Positions 50,109-60,200 of a stretch of DNA of 64,000 nucleotides are shown one piece after another. The translations under genes and the position numbers were made by a program. A model generated the notes under the pieces. The model was not told the origin of the DNA. It ran no database searches and saw nothing but the letters and a program-made list of their open reading frames with translations. Location of the stretch: assembly GCA_031283085.1 (NCBI GenBank), contig JAITCM010000144.1:40588-104587 (forward strand), in the 5' to 3' direction. Within the stretch, counting starts at the first letter, position 1; every line of letters starts with the position of its first letter. Source of the DNA: Chitinispirillales bacterium (GTDB lineage Bacteria > Fibrobacterota > Chitinivibrionia > Chitinivibrionales > Chitinispirillaceae).

Positions 50109-50801
50109 CTACTGCTTCAAATCGTTCATATTGACCTTTAAACCCTGTCCCATCGTGCTTGAAAGAGAGACTTTTTTCAGGTACTGTCCCTTAGCCGTAG
50201 TCGGTTTGGCCTTGACTACGGCGTCCATCAGCGCGTGGGCGTTTTCGAAAAGTTTTTGACTGTCAAACGACAGCTTACCCAGCGGCGCGTGGATGATAGC
50301 GCCTTTTTCCACTCGAAATTCCACTTTACCTTTCTTCAACTCGCGAACGGCTTTGCCTATATCGGCCGTAACCGTTCCGACTTTGGGGTTTGGCATCAAG
50401 CCTCTTGTACCCAGTATCTTACCGAGTTTTCCCACCACTTTCATCATGTCCGGCGTGGCGACCACGGCATCGAACTCCAACCAGCCGTCTTTTATCCTGT
50501 CGGCCAAATCTTCACCTCCGACGTAATCGGCCCCGGCCTCCTTAGCCTCGGACTCCTTGTCGCCCTGCGCGAAGACAAGGACGCGGACGTTCTTGCCTAA
50601 GCCGTGGGGAAGCACCGCGGCGCCGCGGACGGCCTGGTCGCTTTTGCGCGGGTCGACACCCAAACGAATAGCAATCTCCACCGTCTCGTCAAACTTTACC
50701 GTCGAATTGGCCTTCAAAAAGTCCAACGCCTCAATGGCGCCGTACTCTTTCAGCTTATCCACCTTCTCGTATACGGCATTGTACTTTTTACCGTGTTTCA
50801 T
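50109..50801 (-). CDS. rplA: 50S ribosomal protein L1
   Basis: 230 aa from the ATG at 50801 ([15 protein letters not shown]), with GGTGG five nt upstream; a GTG three codons earlier is possible. It shows [20 protein letters not shown] and [19 protein letters not shown], the family signature. It is the L1 stalk protein and the usual repressor of the rplKA messenger. Confidence 0.96.
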   Translation of the reverse strand: MKHGKKYNAVYEKVDKLKEYGAIEALDFLKANSTVKFDETVEIAIRLGVDPRKSDQAVRGAAVLPHGLGKNVRVLVFAQGDKESEAKEAGADYVGGEDLADRIKDGWLEFDAVVATPDMMKVVGKLGKILGTRGLMPNPKVGTVTADIGKAVRELKKGKVEFRVEKGAIIHAPLGKLSFDSQKLFENAHALMDAVVKAKPTTAKGQYLKKVSLSSTMGQGLKVNMNDLKQ

Positions 50802-50942
50802 CGGTACCACCCGTCCTGTTCTATTTTTGTATGGACTGATAATCTATACGAACATTTTTTGTCACACAAAATCCTATATAAAAAAAACACCCCGCGCCGC
50901 TACGCGGCCCCCCCCTCCGACTAAGGGTAATTACGTCAAAAC

Positions 50943-51365
50943 CTACTCTACGTTGACGCCCATACTGCGCGCCGTACCGGCAATGATATTCATAGCGGCA
51001 TCAACGCTCGCGGCGTTGAGGTCAGCCAGCTTCATCTCGGCTATCTTCTTCAGCTGCGCCTTAGTCAACGTCCCGATTTTCTCCTTGTTCGGGACGCCGG
51101 AACCCTTGTCCTTCCCCAACTCCTTCATGATCAGCACCGCCGCCGGGGGCGTCTTGGTGATGAACGTGAACGACTTGTCGGAGTAGACCGTGATTACCAC
51201 CGGGATTGTCATCCCCGCCGAGTCTTTGGTTTTCGCGTTGAACGCCTTACAGAACTCCATGATGTTCACGCCCTGCTGACCCAACGCCGGACCGACGGGG
51301 GGAGCCGGCGTCGCCGCGCCGCCCGTGATCTGCAACTTTACCTGACCCACAACTTTCTTAGCCAC
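50943..51365 (-). CDS. rplK: 50S ribosomal protein L11
   Basis: 140 aa. It starts [13 protein letters not shown], has the [21 protein letters not shown] segment and the C-terminal rRNA-binding domain with GTARSMGV. It is the base of the GTPase-associated centre and the thiostrepton target. A 141-nt gap to rplA follows. Confidence 0.97.
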   Translation of the reverse strand: MAKKVVGQVKLQITGGAATPAPPVGPALGQQGVNIMEFCKAFNAKTKDSAGMTIPVVITVYSDKSFTFITKTPPAAVLIMKELGKDKGSGVPNKEKIGTLTKAQLKKIAEMKLADLNAASVDAAMNIIAGTARSMGVNVE

Positions 51366-51390
51366 TTTTCAACCACTCCTTGTATGTTAA

Positions 51391-51924
51391 TCAACTGATT
51401 GGAGCAACATGTATAAAGTCGACCTCGACCGGCGTAGAGCGGCCGAAGACGCTTACCATCACCATTACTTTGCCCTTTTCGGGCGATACCTTGTCCACAA
51501 CGCCGTCAAAGTCTTTAAACGGCCCCTCTTTTATCTTGACGGCGTCGCCGACCTCGAAAGGCACCTCGGAGACCTGCTGGCGCGGCCCCTTCTCCGCCGC
51601 CTGCCCCAAAATCCTCCTCGCTTCGTCGTCGCGTATAGCCTGCGGCTTATCCCCTCCCACAAACCCCGTGACTCCGGCAATCTCACGCACAACGTGCATG
51701 GTCTCCCGCGTCATCTCCATCTCCACGAGTACGTAGGATGGGAAAAACTTGCGCGTAGTCTTTATTTTCTTTCCGTCTTTCACCTGCACTACGTCTTGGG
51801 TGGGCATGAGAACGTTCTTTATCAACTCACCGTAGTCTCCCGCCGCAATAATCCCGTTCAGGTAATCAAATACCTTGGTTTCCTGCCCCGAATACGTGTG
51901 CACAACATACCATTTAGCCGCCAT
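51391..51924 (-). CDS. nusG: Transcription elongation factor NusG
   Basis: 177 aa. The NGN domain has KWYVVHTYSGQETKV and RKFFPSYVLVEMEM. The C-terminal KOW domain has VGDAVKIKEGPFKDFDGVV. It binds RNA polymerase, and its KOW domain contacts Rho or ribosomal S10. It lies 9 nt after secE, as usual. Confidence 0.97.
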   Translation of the reverse strand: MAAKWYVVHTYSGQETKVFDYLNGIIAAGDYGELIKNVLMPTQDVVQVKDGKKIKTTRKFFPSYVLVEMEMTRETMHVVREIAGVTGFVGGDKPQAIRDDEARRILGQAAEKGPRQQVSEVPFEVGDAVKIKEGPFKDFDGVVDKVSPEKGKVMVMVSVFGRSTPVEVDFIHVAPIS

Positions 51925-51933
51925 CCGCCACCC

Positions 51934-52125
51934 CTACCGCGCTCTCAAAAAGAGACTTATGGCCGCCTGTAACCCTTGGTCGCAGGCGAACACGTAGAGC
52001 GACACCGCCAGGCTCAAAACAATAACGAGCACGGTGGCGGCGGAGACTTCGGCCTTGGTCGGCCAATTAACCTTGGCTACCTCGGCCTTTACATCCCGAA
52101 AGTACTGCATAATCTTTTCCATCAT
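51934..52125 (-). CDS. secE: Protein translocase subunit SecE
   Basis: 63 aa, the short one-helix form. The amphipathic part has YFRDVKAEVAKVNWPTKAE, followed by one membrane helix (TVLVIVLSLAVSLYVFA). The start chosen is the ATG at 52125, with AGGA eight nt upstream; an ATG three codons earlier (52134) is also possible. It clamps SecY in the inner membrane. Confidence 0.93.
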   Translation of the reverse strand: MMEKIMQYFRDVKAEVAKVNWPTKAEVSAATVLVIVLSLAVSLYVFACDQGLQAAISLFLRAR

Positions 52126-52155
52126 CGGTACCATCCTATCCTAAATCTATCTCAA

Positions 52156-52228
52156 CAGGCCCGGAGGGACTCGAACCCCCAGCAGGCGGTTTTGGAGACC
52201 GCTACTCTACCAATTGAGCTACGGACCT
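52156..52228 (-). tRNA. tRNA-Trp (CCA)
   Basis: 73 nt cloverleaf on the minus strand: acceptor AGGTCCG with CGGGCCT, D arm GCTCAATTGGTAGAG, anticodon stem GCGGT/ACCGC with loop CTCCAAA (anticodon CCA), and T loop TTCGAGT. No CCA is encoded. It lies between rpmG and secE, a common place for tRNA-Trp. Confidence 0.95.
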
Positions 52229-52252
52229 ATTATTTCCATATTTTATTTACGA

Positions 52253-52405
52253 CTACTTGCACTCCTTGTGGGGAGTCCGCTTCCGCTCGAACGGGCAGAA
52301 TTTTATAAACTCGACGCGCGCCGAATGCTTGCGTTTGTTCTTTGTCGTTTCGTAGTTGCGCTGTTTGCACGATGTGCATTCCAGCGTTATGCGTTCTCTT
52401 GGCAT
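52253..52405 (-). CDS. rpmG: 50S ribosomal protein L33
   Basis: 50 aa from an ATG at 52405, starting MPRERITLECTSCKQRNYE and ending FERKRTPHKECK. Cysteines at 10, 13, 37 and 49 suggest the zinc-binding form. It lies between the tuf terminator and tRNA-Trp, the normal neighbourhood of rpmG-secE-nusG. Confidence 0.95.
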   Translation of the reverse strand: MPRERITLECTSCKQRNYETTKNKRKHSARVEFIKFCPFERKRTPHKECK

Positions 52406-52429
52406 GATTGTTGTCCTATTTTTAAAGTC

Positions 52430-52457
52430 AAAAAAGGGGCGGGCCGACCCCGCCCCC
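52430..52457 (-). terminator. Rho-independent terminator directly after tuf
   Basis: On the minus strand GGGGCGGG and CCCGCCCC form a perfect 8-bp GC stem with a 5-nt loop, followed by TTTTTT. It starts about 18 nt after the tuf stop and ends about 25 nt before the rpmG start, so rpmG must be reached by read-through or by a promoter inside tuf. Confidence 0.9.
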
Positions 52458-52474
52458 AGAGCAATCGTACTTTA

Positions 52475-53683
<1,209 letters not shown>

Positions 53684-53726
53684 TGAAACCTCTCAGGATA
53701 TGGTGAATATTTTTATTTTATTTTAT

Positions 53727-53777
53727 TTTTCATTTCGACTTCGCCAAACCGGCCTCGGCTTCGCTCAAGAACCGATT
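53727..53777. repeat. Dispersed repeat (family 3) between tRNA-Thr and tuf
   Basis: On the minus strand the gap reads CGGTTCTTGAGCGAAGCC, then GAGGCCGGTTTGGCGAAGTCGAAATG, two imperfect copies of a GCGAAG.CGAA word. This matches the repeat at 49980-50022 and, from memory, words that are dispersed in other bacterial genomes. It lies in the tuf leader. Confidence 0.5.
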
Positions 53778-53793
53778 GTTTGAGCTAAGCCAA

Positions 53794-53867
53794 AGCCCAC
53801 GACGGGGCTCGAACCCGTGAACCTCATCCTTACCAAGGATGTGCTCTACCAACTGAGCTACATGGGC
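53794..53867 (-). tRNA. tRNA-Thr (GGT)
   Basis: 74 nt: acceptor GCCCATG with CGTGGGC, D arm GCTCAGTTGGTAGAGC, anticodon stem CATCC/GGATG with loop TTGGTAA (anticodon GGT), and T arm ACGGGTTCGAGCCCCGT. No encoded CCA. It is the last of four tRNAs before tuf, the position of thrT in E. coli. Confidence 0.95.
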
Positions 53868-53885
53868 GGCGGCCATAATATCCAA

Positions 53886-53959
53886 GAGCGGGCAATGAGA
53901 CTCGAACTCACAACGTCCACCTTGGAAGGGTGGAGCTCTACCAATTGAGCTATACCCGC
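53886..53959 (-). tRNA. tRNA-Gly (TCC)
   Basis: 74 nt: acceptor GCGGGTA with TGCCCGC, D arm GCTCAATTGGTAGAGC, anticodon stem CCACC/GGTGG with loop CTTCCAA (anticodon TCC), and T loop TTCGAGT. No encoded CCA. Same order as glyT in the E. coli tufB operon. Confidence 0.95.
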
Positions 53960-53975
53960 GAACCTGTATTTTTTA

Positions 53976-54058
53976 TGGGCAGGGGTGGTTTCGAACCACC
54001 GTAGGCCGGAGCCAATGGATTTACAGTCCATCCCCTTTAACCACTCGGGCACCTACCC
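53976..54058 (-). tRNA. tRNA-Tyr (GTA)
   Basis: 83 nt, a class II tRNA with a long variable arm. Acceptor GGGTAGG with CCTGCCC, anticodon stem TGGA/TCCA with loop CTGTAAA (anticodon GTA), variable arm around GGCTCCGGCC, and T loop TTCGAAA. No encoded CCA. It matches the place of tyrU in E. coli. Confidence 0.95.
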
Positions 54059-54073
54059 TTAAACTCCATTCCA

Positions 54074-54146
54074 AGCCGGTAGAGGGACTCAAACCCCCGA
54101 CCATTCGATTACAAGTCGAACGCTCTATCAACTGAGCTATACCGGC
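54074..54146 (-). tRNA. tRNA-Thr (TGT)
   Basis: 73 nt: acceptor GCCGGTA with TACCGGC, D arm GCTCAGTTGATAGAGC, anticodon stem TTCGA/TCGAA with loop CTTGTAA (anticodon TGT), and T loop TTTGAGT. No encoded CCA. First of the four-tRNA run, like thrU in E. coli. Confidence 0.95.
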
Positions 54147-54177
54147 GAAAAAGCGCTTTTTGAGACAAAGTTTGATT

Positions 54178-54206
54178 AAAATAATATTTGGCAGCGATAA
54201 AGTCAA
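54178..54206 (-). promoter_or_regulatory. Promoter of the tRNA-tuf operon
   Basis: On the minus strand TTGACT (54201-54206), a 17-nt spacer and TATTTT (54178-54183) form a sigma70-like promoter. The predicted start near 54171 is about 25 nt before tRNA-Thr(TGT). Upstream lies an A/T tract that could act as an UP element. Confidence 0.6.
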
Positions 54207-54302
54207 AAAAAAATATTTTTTTTAAGGGGAGGGGCAAGCCCCCCCACGCTCCATGCGGGAGACACCCCGCAACGCCCCGCCACATAAACTCCCTCCACCT
54301 TC

Positions 54303-54332
54303 AACCCCTCCCCCCAAAGATAGAGGGGAGGG
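54303..54332. repeat. GC-rich hairpin between clpP and the tRNA operon
   Basis: CCCTCCCC and GAGGGGAGGG pair around a short loop within a C/G-skewed stretch. It lies about 65 nt downstream of the clpP stop if read on the minus strand but has no T-run, so it is a weak candidate for clpP termination. Confidence 0.35.
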
Positions 54333-54397
54333 ACTTTCGGTAAACACGCGCCGCTTCGCAGCGCGAAACATCAATACAGCATCGGGCGTTACAGTAA

Positions 54398-54982
54398 TTA
54401 CTTCGTCACCTCATCCACTATACCGTACTCTTTGGCCTCGCCGGCCGACATGAAATAGTCCCGGTCGGTGTCCTCCGTAATCTTTTGCAGCGTCTGGCCT
54501 GTGTGCGCGGCGAGTATCCTGTTCAGGTTCTCCCGGGTGCGCAGCATCTCTTCAGCCTGGATTTGGATGTCGCTGGCCGGCCCGTACATATTGCCGGAGA
54601 TTAGCGGCTGGTGGATGAGCACCCTCGCGTGCTCCCAGGCAAAGCGTTTGCCCTTGGTGCCCACGCACAGGAGCACGGCGCTCATGCTGGCGGCCTGCCC
54701 CATAACCACGGTAGATACGTCGCTCTTGGCGCGGAGCATGGCGTCATAGATCGCGAGACCGGAGGAGATAACGCCTCCCGGACTATTTATATATAGAGTA
54801 ATATCTCCGTTGCCCGCCCCGTCGAGGAAGAGGATTTTCTTTACTATCTCCTCCGCGGACTCGTCGCAGACCTCGCCCCAAAGGAATACTTCGCGGCGGC
54901 TTAAGAATTGTTCCTCCATCTCGGCGCCTACTATGGCGGCGCGCATGGAAGACAGGAAGTCGGGGTCTTTGGTTCTGCTCAT
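54398..54982 (-). CDS. clpP: ATP-dependent Clp protease proteolytic subunit
   Basis: 194 aa, normal size. The catalytic triad is intact: Ser in GQAASMSAVLL (about 97), His in VLIHQPLISG (about 122) and Asp in TDRDYFMSA (about 171). It forms the tetradecameric chamber fed by ClpX or ClpA, neither of which is in the window. The start MSRTKDPDF at 54982 follows an AAGGA at about 15 nt. It follows pilT with a 106-nt AT-rich gap holding a promoter. Confidence 0.96.
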   Translation of the reverse strand: MSRTKDPDFLSSMRAAIVGAEMEEQFLSRREVFLWGEVCDESAEEIVKKILFLDGAGNGDITLYINSPGGVISSGLAIYDAMLRAKSDVSTVVMGQAASMSAVLLCVGTKGKRFAWEHARVLIHQPLISGNMYGPASDIQIQAEEMLRTRENLNRILAAHTGQTLQKITEDTDRDYFMSAGEAKEYGIVDEVTK

Positions 54983-55028
54983 TTTTTGTTACCGTTAAAA
55001 TCCTTAAATTTGGGACAGGTTTATAAAT

Positions 55029-55056
55029 ATAATATCTTGGAATTGGGGTTATACAA
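55029..55056 (-). promoter_or_regulatory. Putative clpP promoter
   Basis: On the minus strand TTGTAT (55051-55056), a 16-nt spacer and TATTAT (55029-55034) lie about 45 nt before the clpP start, with A/T runs upstream. Sigma70-like but only moderately close to consensus. Confidence 0.45.
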
Positions 55057-55088
55057 TATTTTTTTTATTTTTTTTATTTTTTTAATAT

Positions 55089-56186
55089 TTACGTCATCCA
55101 CCGTCTGTCCGACGTCCCGGATACTCCTTTAACCGCCAACTCAAAGTCATCCGGGTTTGAGGCGCTCTGCTTTGCTACGTCTAATGAAATAAGTTCGTCC
55201 TGGTACATCTGCAGCAGTGACTGGTCAAAAGACTGGGAGCCGTACTGTGTGTGTCCTTCGCTTATGGCGGGGAGGATAAGGTGGCTCTTCTCCGGGTTTA
55301 GTATATATTCGGCCACCGCGGCGTGGTTTATCAGGATTTCGCAGGCGGGGATGCGTCCTCTGCCGTCTATTCTGGGTAGCAGGCGCAGCGATATTATCGC
55401 CACAAGGACGTTTGATAACACCAAGCGTATCTGGTCGTGCTGGTGGGGGGGGAAGAATGAGATTATGCGCGTGATGGTCTCGGTGGTGTTCATTGTGTGC
55501 AGGGTGCTCATAACCAAGTGTCCCGTATCCGCGGCGCTCATGGCGGTTTCTATGGTTTCGCAGTCGCGCATCTCGCCTATTAAAATGATATCCGGGTCTT
55601 GGCGGAAGCAGGCGCGCAGGGCGTTGTTGAAAGAGGGGGCGTCTGTGCCTATCTCTCTTTGGGCTATTATGCTGCGTTTGTCGCGGTGCAGGAACTCTAT
55701 GGGGTCTTCTATGGTGACGATGTTGACGGAGGTGCTGGCGTTTATGTGGTCTATCATGGAGGCCAGGAGGGTTGACTTGCCGCTTCCGGTGGTTCCGGTT
55801 ACCAGTATCATGCCGCGTTTTTTCATGGCTATGTCCATTATGACGCTTGGGAGGGCGAGTTCGGAAAAGTTGGGTATCTCCACCTTGATGGAGCGGACGG
55901 CCATTGCGGGGGTGCCGCGTTGGCGGAAGGCGTTTATCCTGAAGCGTCCGACGCCCGGCAGCTTGGCGGCGAAGTCTATTTCGGAGTCGCGCTGAAACTT
56001 GTTGTACTGTTCCGGGGTGAGCAGCGTACGGAGCATGGTGTCCATATTCTCGAAAGAGATGGCTTCCGAGCCGATTTTGAAGAGGTCGCCGTTTAGGCGC
56101 ATAATCGGGACGACGCCGCAGCGCATGTGCAGGTCGGAGGCGTTTTGGTCTATCATAGCTTTGAGCAACGCGTGGATATTTATCAT
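55089..56186 (-). CDS. pilT: PilT-type twitching motility ATPase
   Basis: 365 aa from the ATG at 56186 (MINIHALLKAMIDQNASDLH), with a 4-bp overlap on the preceding stop; the frame is open far upstream but that part lies antisense-like over the peptidase gene. It has Walker A VTGTTGSGKSTLL (about 127), the Asp box IEDPIEFLH, Walker B IILIGEMRD and the His box GHLVMSTLHTMN. It powers retraction of type IV pili as a hexamer. No pilus structural genes are nearby. PilU is an alternative, since AIRNLIREGK-type PilT ends are not seen. Confidence 0.9.
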   Translation of the reverse strand: MINIHALLKAMIDQNASDLHMRCGVVPIMRLNGDLFKIGSEAISFENMDTMLRTLLTPEQYNKFQRDSEIDFAAKLPGVGRFRINAFRQRGTPAMAVRSIKVEIPNFSELALPSVIMDIAMKKRGMILVTGTTGSGKSTLLASMIDHINASTSVNIVTIEDPIEFLHRDKRSIIAQREIGTDAPSFNNALRACFRQDPDIILIGEMRDCETIETAMSAADTGHLVMSTLHTMNTTETITRIISFFPPHQHDQIRLVLSNVLVAIISLRLLPRIDGRGRIPACEILINHAAVAEYILNPEKSHLILPAISEGHTQYGSQSFDQSLLQMYQDELISLDVAKQSASNPDDFELAVKGVSGTSDRRWMT

Positions 56187-57256
56187 AACGGCAGTTCCAT
56201 AAGCTTTCTGGGCGAGTGTGTGATGGCCGTTGCGCTGCCCTTTTGCAAAACGACCATATCTTCGATGCGTACGCCGCCTAAGCCGGGTACATAGACGCCC
56301 GGCTCTATGGTCACGACGCTGTTTTCCGGCAACACCGTCTCCACGCCTTTCGCCAGGCGGGGTCTCTCGTGTACGCGGAGGCCTACGCCGTGGCCGGTTC
56401 CGTGGCCGAAGAGTTCGCCGTATCCGCTGTCGGCAATGGAGCTTCTGGCTATAGCGTCGAGTTCGTAGCACTTCATTCCGGCGTGCGCGACGAGACACGC
56501 GCAACGCTGGGCGCGCAATACGGTGTTGTACACCGCGCGTTGCTCCTCGGAGGCATTGCCGTAGACGAATGTTCGCGTCATGTCGGAACAGAATCCGTCC
56601 ACGGTGCATCCGAAGTCAATAAGTACGAGGTCACCATCGTGGAGCTTTCGCTCTCCCGGACGTCCGTGCGGGAGGGCGCTGCGCTCTCCGAAGAGGACGA
56701 TGGTGTCGAACGCCGGCTTTTCGGAGCCGAGTTCCGCGCATATACCGTCGAGCGTTCGAGCGAGTGAGGCCTCCGTGACCGGCCGTTTTATGTGCGGCAA
56801 AAGCGTTTTTAGCGCCTTTTCGCCGATACGCGCCGCCGCCTTCATGCTCTCGATTTCACTTGGGAGCTTCCGCATCGCCACATCCGCCACATCGCCGGAC
56901 AGCGGTAAAAGCTTCACACCCGGCAGCGCCTTCCTCAGTTCTTCGTACTGGTCGACCGTCACCGCGTCGGACTGTATGCCCACGACGGAGAGCGGGCGCA
57001 CTCTCTTGTTGAGGTACCCGAAGCCTCCGCCATCGATAAGCGTGAACCTCCACTTGCCGCCGCGGCAGAACTCCTGCGCCGCAGCCTTGTAGCGGAAGTC
57101 GGCGAAGAGGTCGAGTTGCCGCGGCGCCACGAGCAGCGCCGCGCCTGTGGAACGGAACCCGCTTATATAGAAGATGTCGGCGACGTCAGTGACGAGAGCG
57201 TGTGTGCACTGCCGCTCCGATATGATTTTGCGCACGGCCCTGATACGGGAAGCCAT
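56183..57256 (-). CDS. M24 family aminopeptidase P / Xaa-Pro peptidase
   Basis: 357 aa from the ATG at 57256 (MASRIRAVRKIISERQ). It has the creatinase-like N-terminal domain (VTDVADIFYISGFRSTGAALL), then a pita-bread catalytic domain. The metal ligands show as DFGCTVDGFCSDMTRTF (two Asp), HGTGHGVGL (His), TIEPGVYV (Glu) and GVRIEDMVV (Glu). It removes N-terminal residues before proline using Mn or Co. It starts 19 nt after the long TPR gene, and its stop overlaps pilT, so the three are probably co-transcribed. Confidence 0.92.
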   Translation of the reverse strand: MASRIRAVRKIISERQCTHALVTDVADIFYISGFRSTGAALLVAPRQLDLFADFRYKAAAQEFCRGGKWRFTLIDGGGFGYLNKRVRPLSVVGIQSDAVTVDQYEELRKALPGVKLLPLSGDVADVAMRKLPSEIESMKAAARIGEKALKTLLPHIKRPVTEASLARTLDGICAELGSEKPAFDTIVLFGERSALPHGRPGERKLHDGDLVLIDFGCTVDGFCSDMTRTFVYGNASEEQRAVYNTVLRAQRCACLVAHAGMKCYELDAIARSSIADSGYGELFGHGTGHGVGLRVHERPRLAKGVETVLPENSVVTIEPGVYVPGLGGVRIEDMVVLQKGSATAITHSPRKLMELPL

Positions 57257-57275
57257 AGTCCGCGCCACCTCCGCC

Positions 57276-60200
57276 TCAAGGCTTCGGTTTGGCGCGTTTG
57301 CCGCCTTTTTTTGCGGGCGCGCTCTTTTTATTAATCCTGACTCCGGCCAATGGTCTTGAGTCTGTTGCGCGCTCCCCCGCCGCGGCGGGTACCTTTTTTT
57401 TTCGCCCGGAAGAGGCCGAAGGGGCCTTTTCCGGTCTGAACGCCGCAACCGCCGGCGCCGATGTGCCACCCTCACCGAGCTGTTGCAGCACCCCCCTTAT
57501 TTCGGAAATCTTGGCCAAAATCCGCGTGTCGGCAGGGTCACGCAGCATCAAACGCTCGTATATGTGCAACGCAAGCCGCGGCTGCCCCTGCTGATAGTAT
57601 ATGTCCGCGAGCGTGGAGGTCAGCACGTGGTCGGGGAGGTCAAAGGGCGTGTCGCGCTCGTCGGGTCCGATAATTTCGGAACCGCCAACCCCGTCAACAA
57701 CGCCGGTCGGGGCAACGCTCAAACCGCCCGCGTCCACATCGTCAAGCGAATTGAGACCGTGCCCAAGACCGGGTTCGAGGTCGGCCCCTTCGGTCATGAA
57801 GAGCCGCCGAAGCCTGTCTTCAATCTCAATATCATCGACAATGTCATCGACGCCGACCGAAGCAGCTGACGGAACCGGAACCTTAAACTTGCCGGCGCGT
57901 ATCTCGTCGTCCATATCCTCAAACTTGCCGGCTTTAATCTCATCATCAATATCTTTAAACTTGCCAGCGCGTATCTCATCGTCCATGTCTTTAAACTTAC
58001 CGGCCCCAATAACGTTATCAATACCGACAATGTCACCCATATTAATGACATCGCCGATACCGAGCAAGTCTTCAACGGTATCGACAACACAAACGGTATC
58101 AGAGACTTCGTTCATGTTAACAACATTATACGTATCAATAACATTATCAGTAACAATATCAGCGATATTATCAGTATCAACAACACTATCAGTAACAATA
58201 TCGGTGATACTATCTGTATCTATAACATTATCAGTAACAATACCAGCGATATTATCTGTATCTATAACATTATCAGTAACAATATCAGCGATATTATCTG
58301 TATCAACAACACTATCAGTAACAATACCAGCGATATTATCTGTATCAACAACATTATCAGTAACAATATCAGCGATACTATCCGTATCAACAACATTATC
58401 AGTAACAATATCGGTGATACTGTCAGTATCTATAACATTATCAACAACAATACCAGCGATATTATCAGTATCAACAACACTATCAGTAACAATATCAGCG
58501 ATACTATCTGTATCTATAACATTATCAGTAACAATATCAGCGATACTATCTGTATCTATAACATTATCAACAACAATACCAGCGATATTATCAGTATCTA
58601 TAACACTATCAGTAACAATATCGGCGATATTATCAGTATCTATAACACTATCAGTAACAATATCGGCGATATTATCAGTATCAACAACATTATCAGTACC
58701 TACAGCATTATCCGCATTACAGGCACTACAAGCATTATCAACCTCACTGGCCTCATCCGTCTTTTTAATACCGACAAAGCTGTCCATATCTATAACATCA
58801 ACAATATCGTTCGCGTCAATCTCATTACCGGCGTTCACGACATCCTGTATGCTGACAACATCATCGGTATCGACAACGCCATCCATAATAATCGATTCCA
58901 TATCTACAATATTATCAATATTATCGACCTCATCCTCCCTGTTCGCATTTTTGATACCGACAAGGCTATCCATGTCCACAACTTCAACAACGCCGTCCGC
59001 GCTAACCGCATTGCTGGCGCTGACGACATCGTCTATATCAACAACGCCGGTCGCATTAATCACACTATCCGCATCAATACCGTCAACAGCGGTCTCGGTA
59101 CCGACAATCACCCCATCGCCGGTAGAAATAACACTGTCGGCAGTATCAATCGACTCATCAACAACATTCGTAACACTGTCGGTACCATCAATAACACTAT
59201 CCGTATCGGTAACATTATCCACACCGACATCGGCATCAACACCGTCCCCCGTATCGTCAATATCAACCCCCATAACCTCTTCAATCGTCATAGCCGTAGT
59301 AGTATCCGCCGCCGCACCTCCAAACATTTCGGCAAGCCGCGCTTCCACATCGTCGCCCGTCATATCCGCCCCGTCTGTCGCCTCCGCCGCTGTCCCTTCA
59401 ACCGTCCCGTCTTTTCCGGCGTTCAGGAACGAGGTATCTTCGTCATTGTCAACCGGAATGCGGTTTGCAGCCGTTTTTGCGGGTTGGGTTTCTGTTTTGG
59501 CCTCGGCGTCGTCTACGACCAGCGGTTCTTTCGGCGCGGACGGGTCGGATTTGCCGAACATGGTGTCCAAGCGGTCTTCAATATCTTCCGATGTCGGCGC
59601 CACCGCGATGTCGATGCCGTTTTCGTCGAGGACTATGGACGACGGGAGCTTTCCATCGGTCGTCGTATCGGCGCCGGCATCGGGCGGCGGCGCGGCCTCG
59701 TCTGCTGTGGGCGCGGCGTCGTTCCCGTCGACGATAAGCGCCGGTTCGTCGGGCATATCGGGCGGCGGCGCGGCGGCGGCGAACATGGTATTCAGCCGGT
59801 TCTCCACATCGTCGCCGGAGATTGACGTCTGTTCCGCTTCTATGGCGGCTTCGTCCATCTCTTCGGGCGCCGGGAGGTCGGCCGGCGTTGAGGCGACCTC
59901 CGCTTCTAAGGCGGCGGCGAAGGCGGCTTCGTCCATTTCGGCGGTCGCCGGGGCGGCGCCGAACATGGCGTCGAGCCTGTTCTCAACGTCGTCGCCGGAA
60001 ATCTCCGTCATCGCGGCGTCAATTTCGGGGGACGCCGGGAGGTCAAGTTCTTTAGTGGCGTCGTCCAGTATGTTGATGTCCGGGGCGGCGCCCTCCATAT
60101 CTTCGGGCACGGCCGCGGGCGGCAGGGTCGTTTGGCCGCCGAAGAGCGCGTCTAACCGGTCGACCACCGCGTTGCCGCTGGGTACATCCTGTCCGATGGC

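Noticed and set aside
54303..54332. Terminator for clpP
   Set aside because: The stem is good but neither strand has a T-run after it, so I list it only as a hairpin.
56187..56609. N-terminal extension of PilT of about 140 residues
   Set aside because: The extra part is Arg-rich and overlaps the peptidase gene in another frame; the family N terminus starts at the ATG at 56186.
58130..58690. Regular repeats considered as a CRISPR array
   Set aside because: The units are contiguous with no unique spacers and stay in frame within a long coding sequence.
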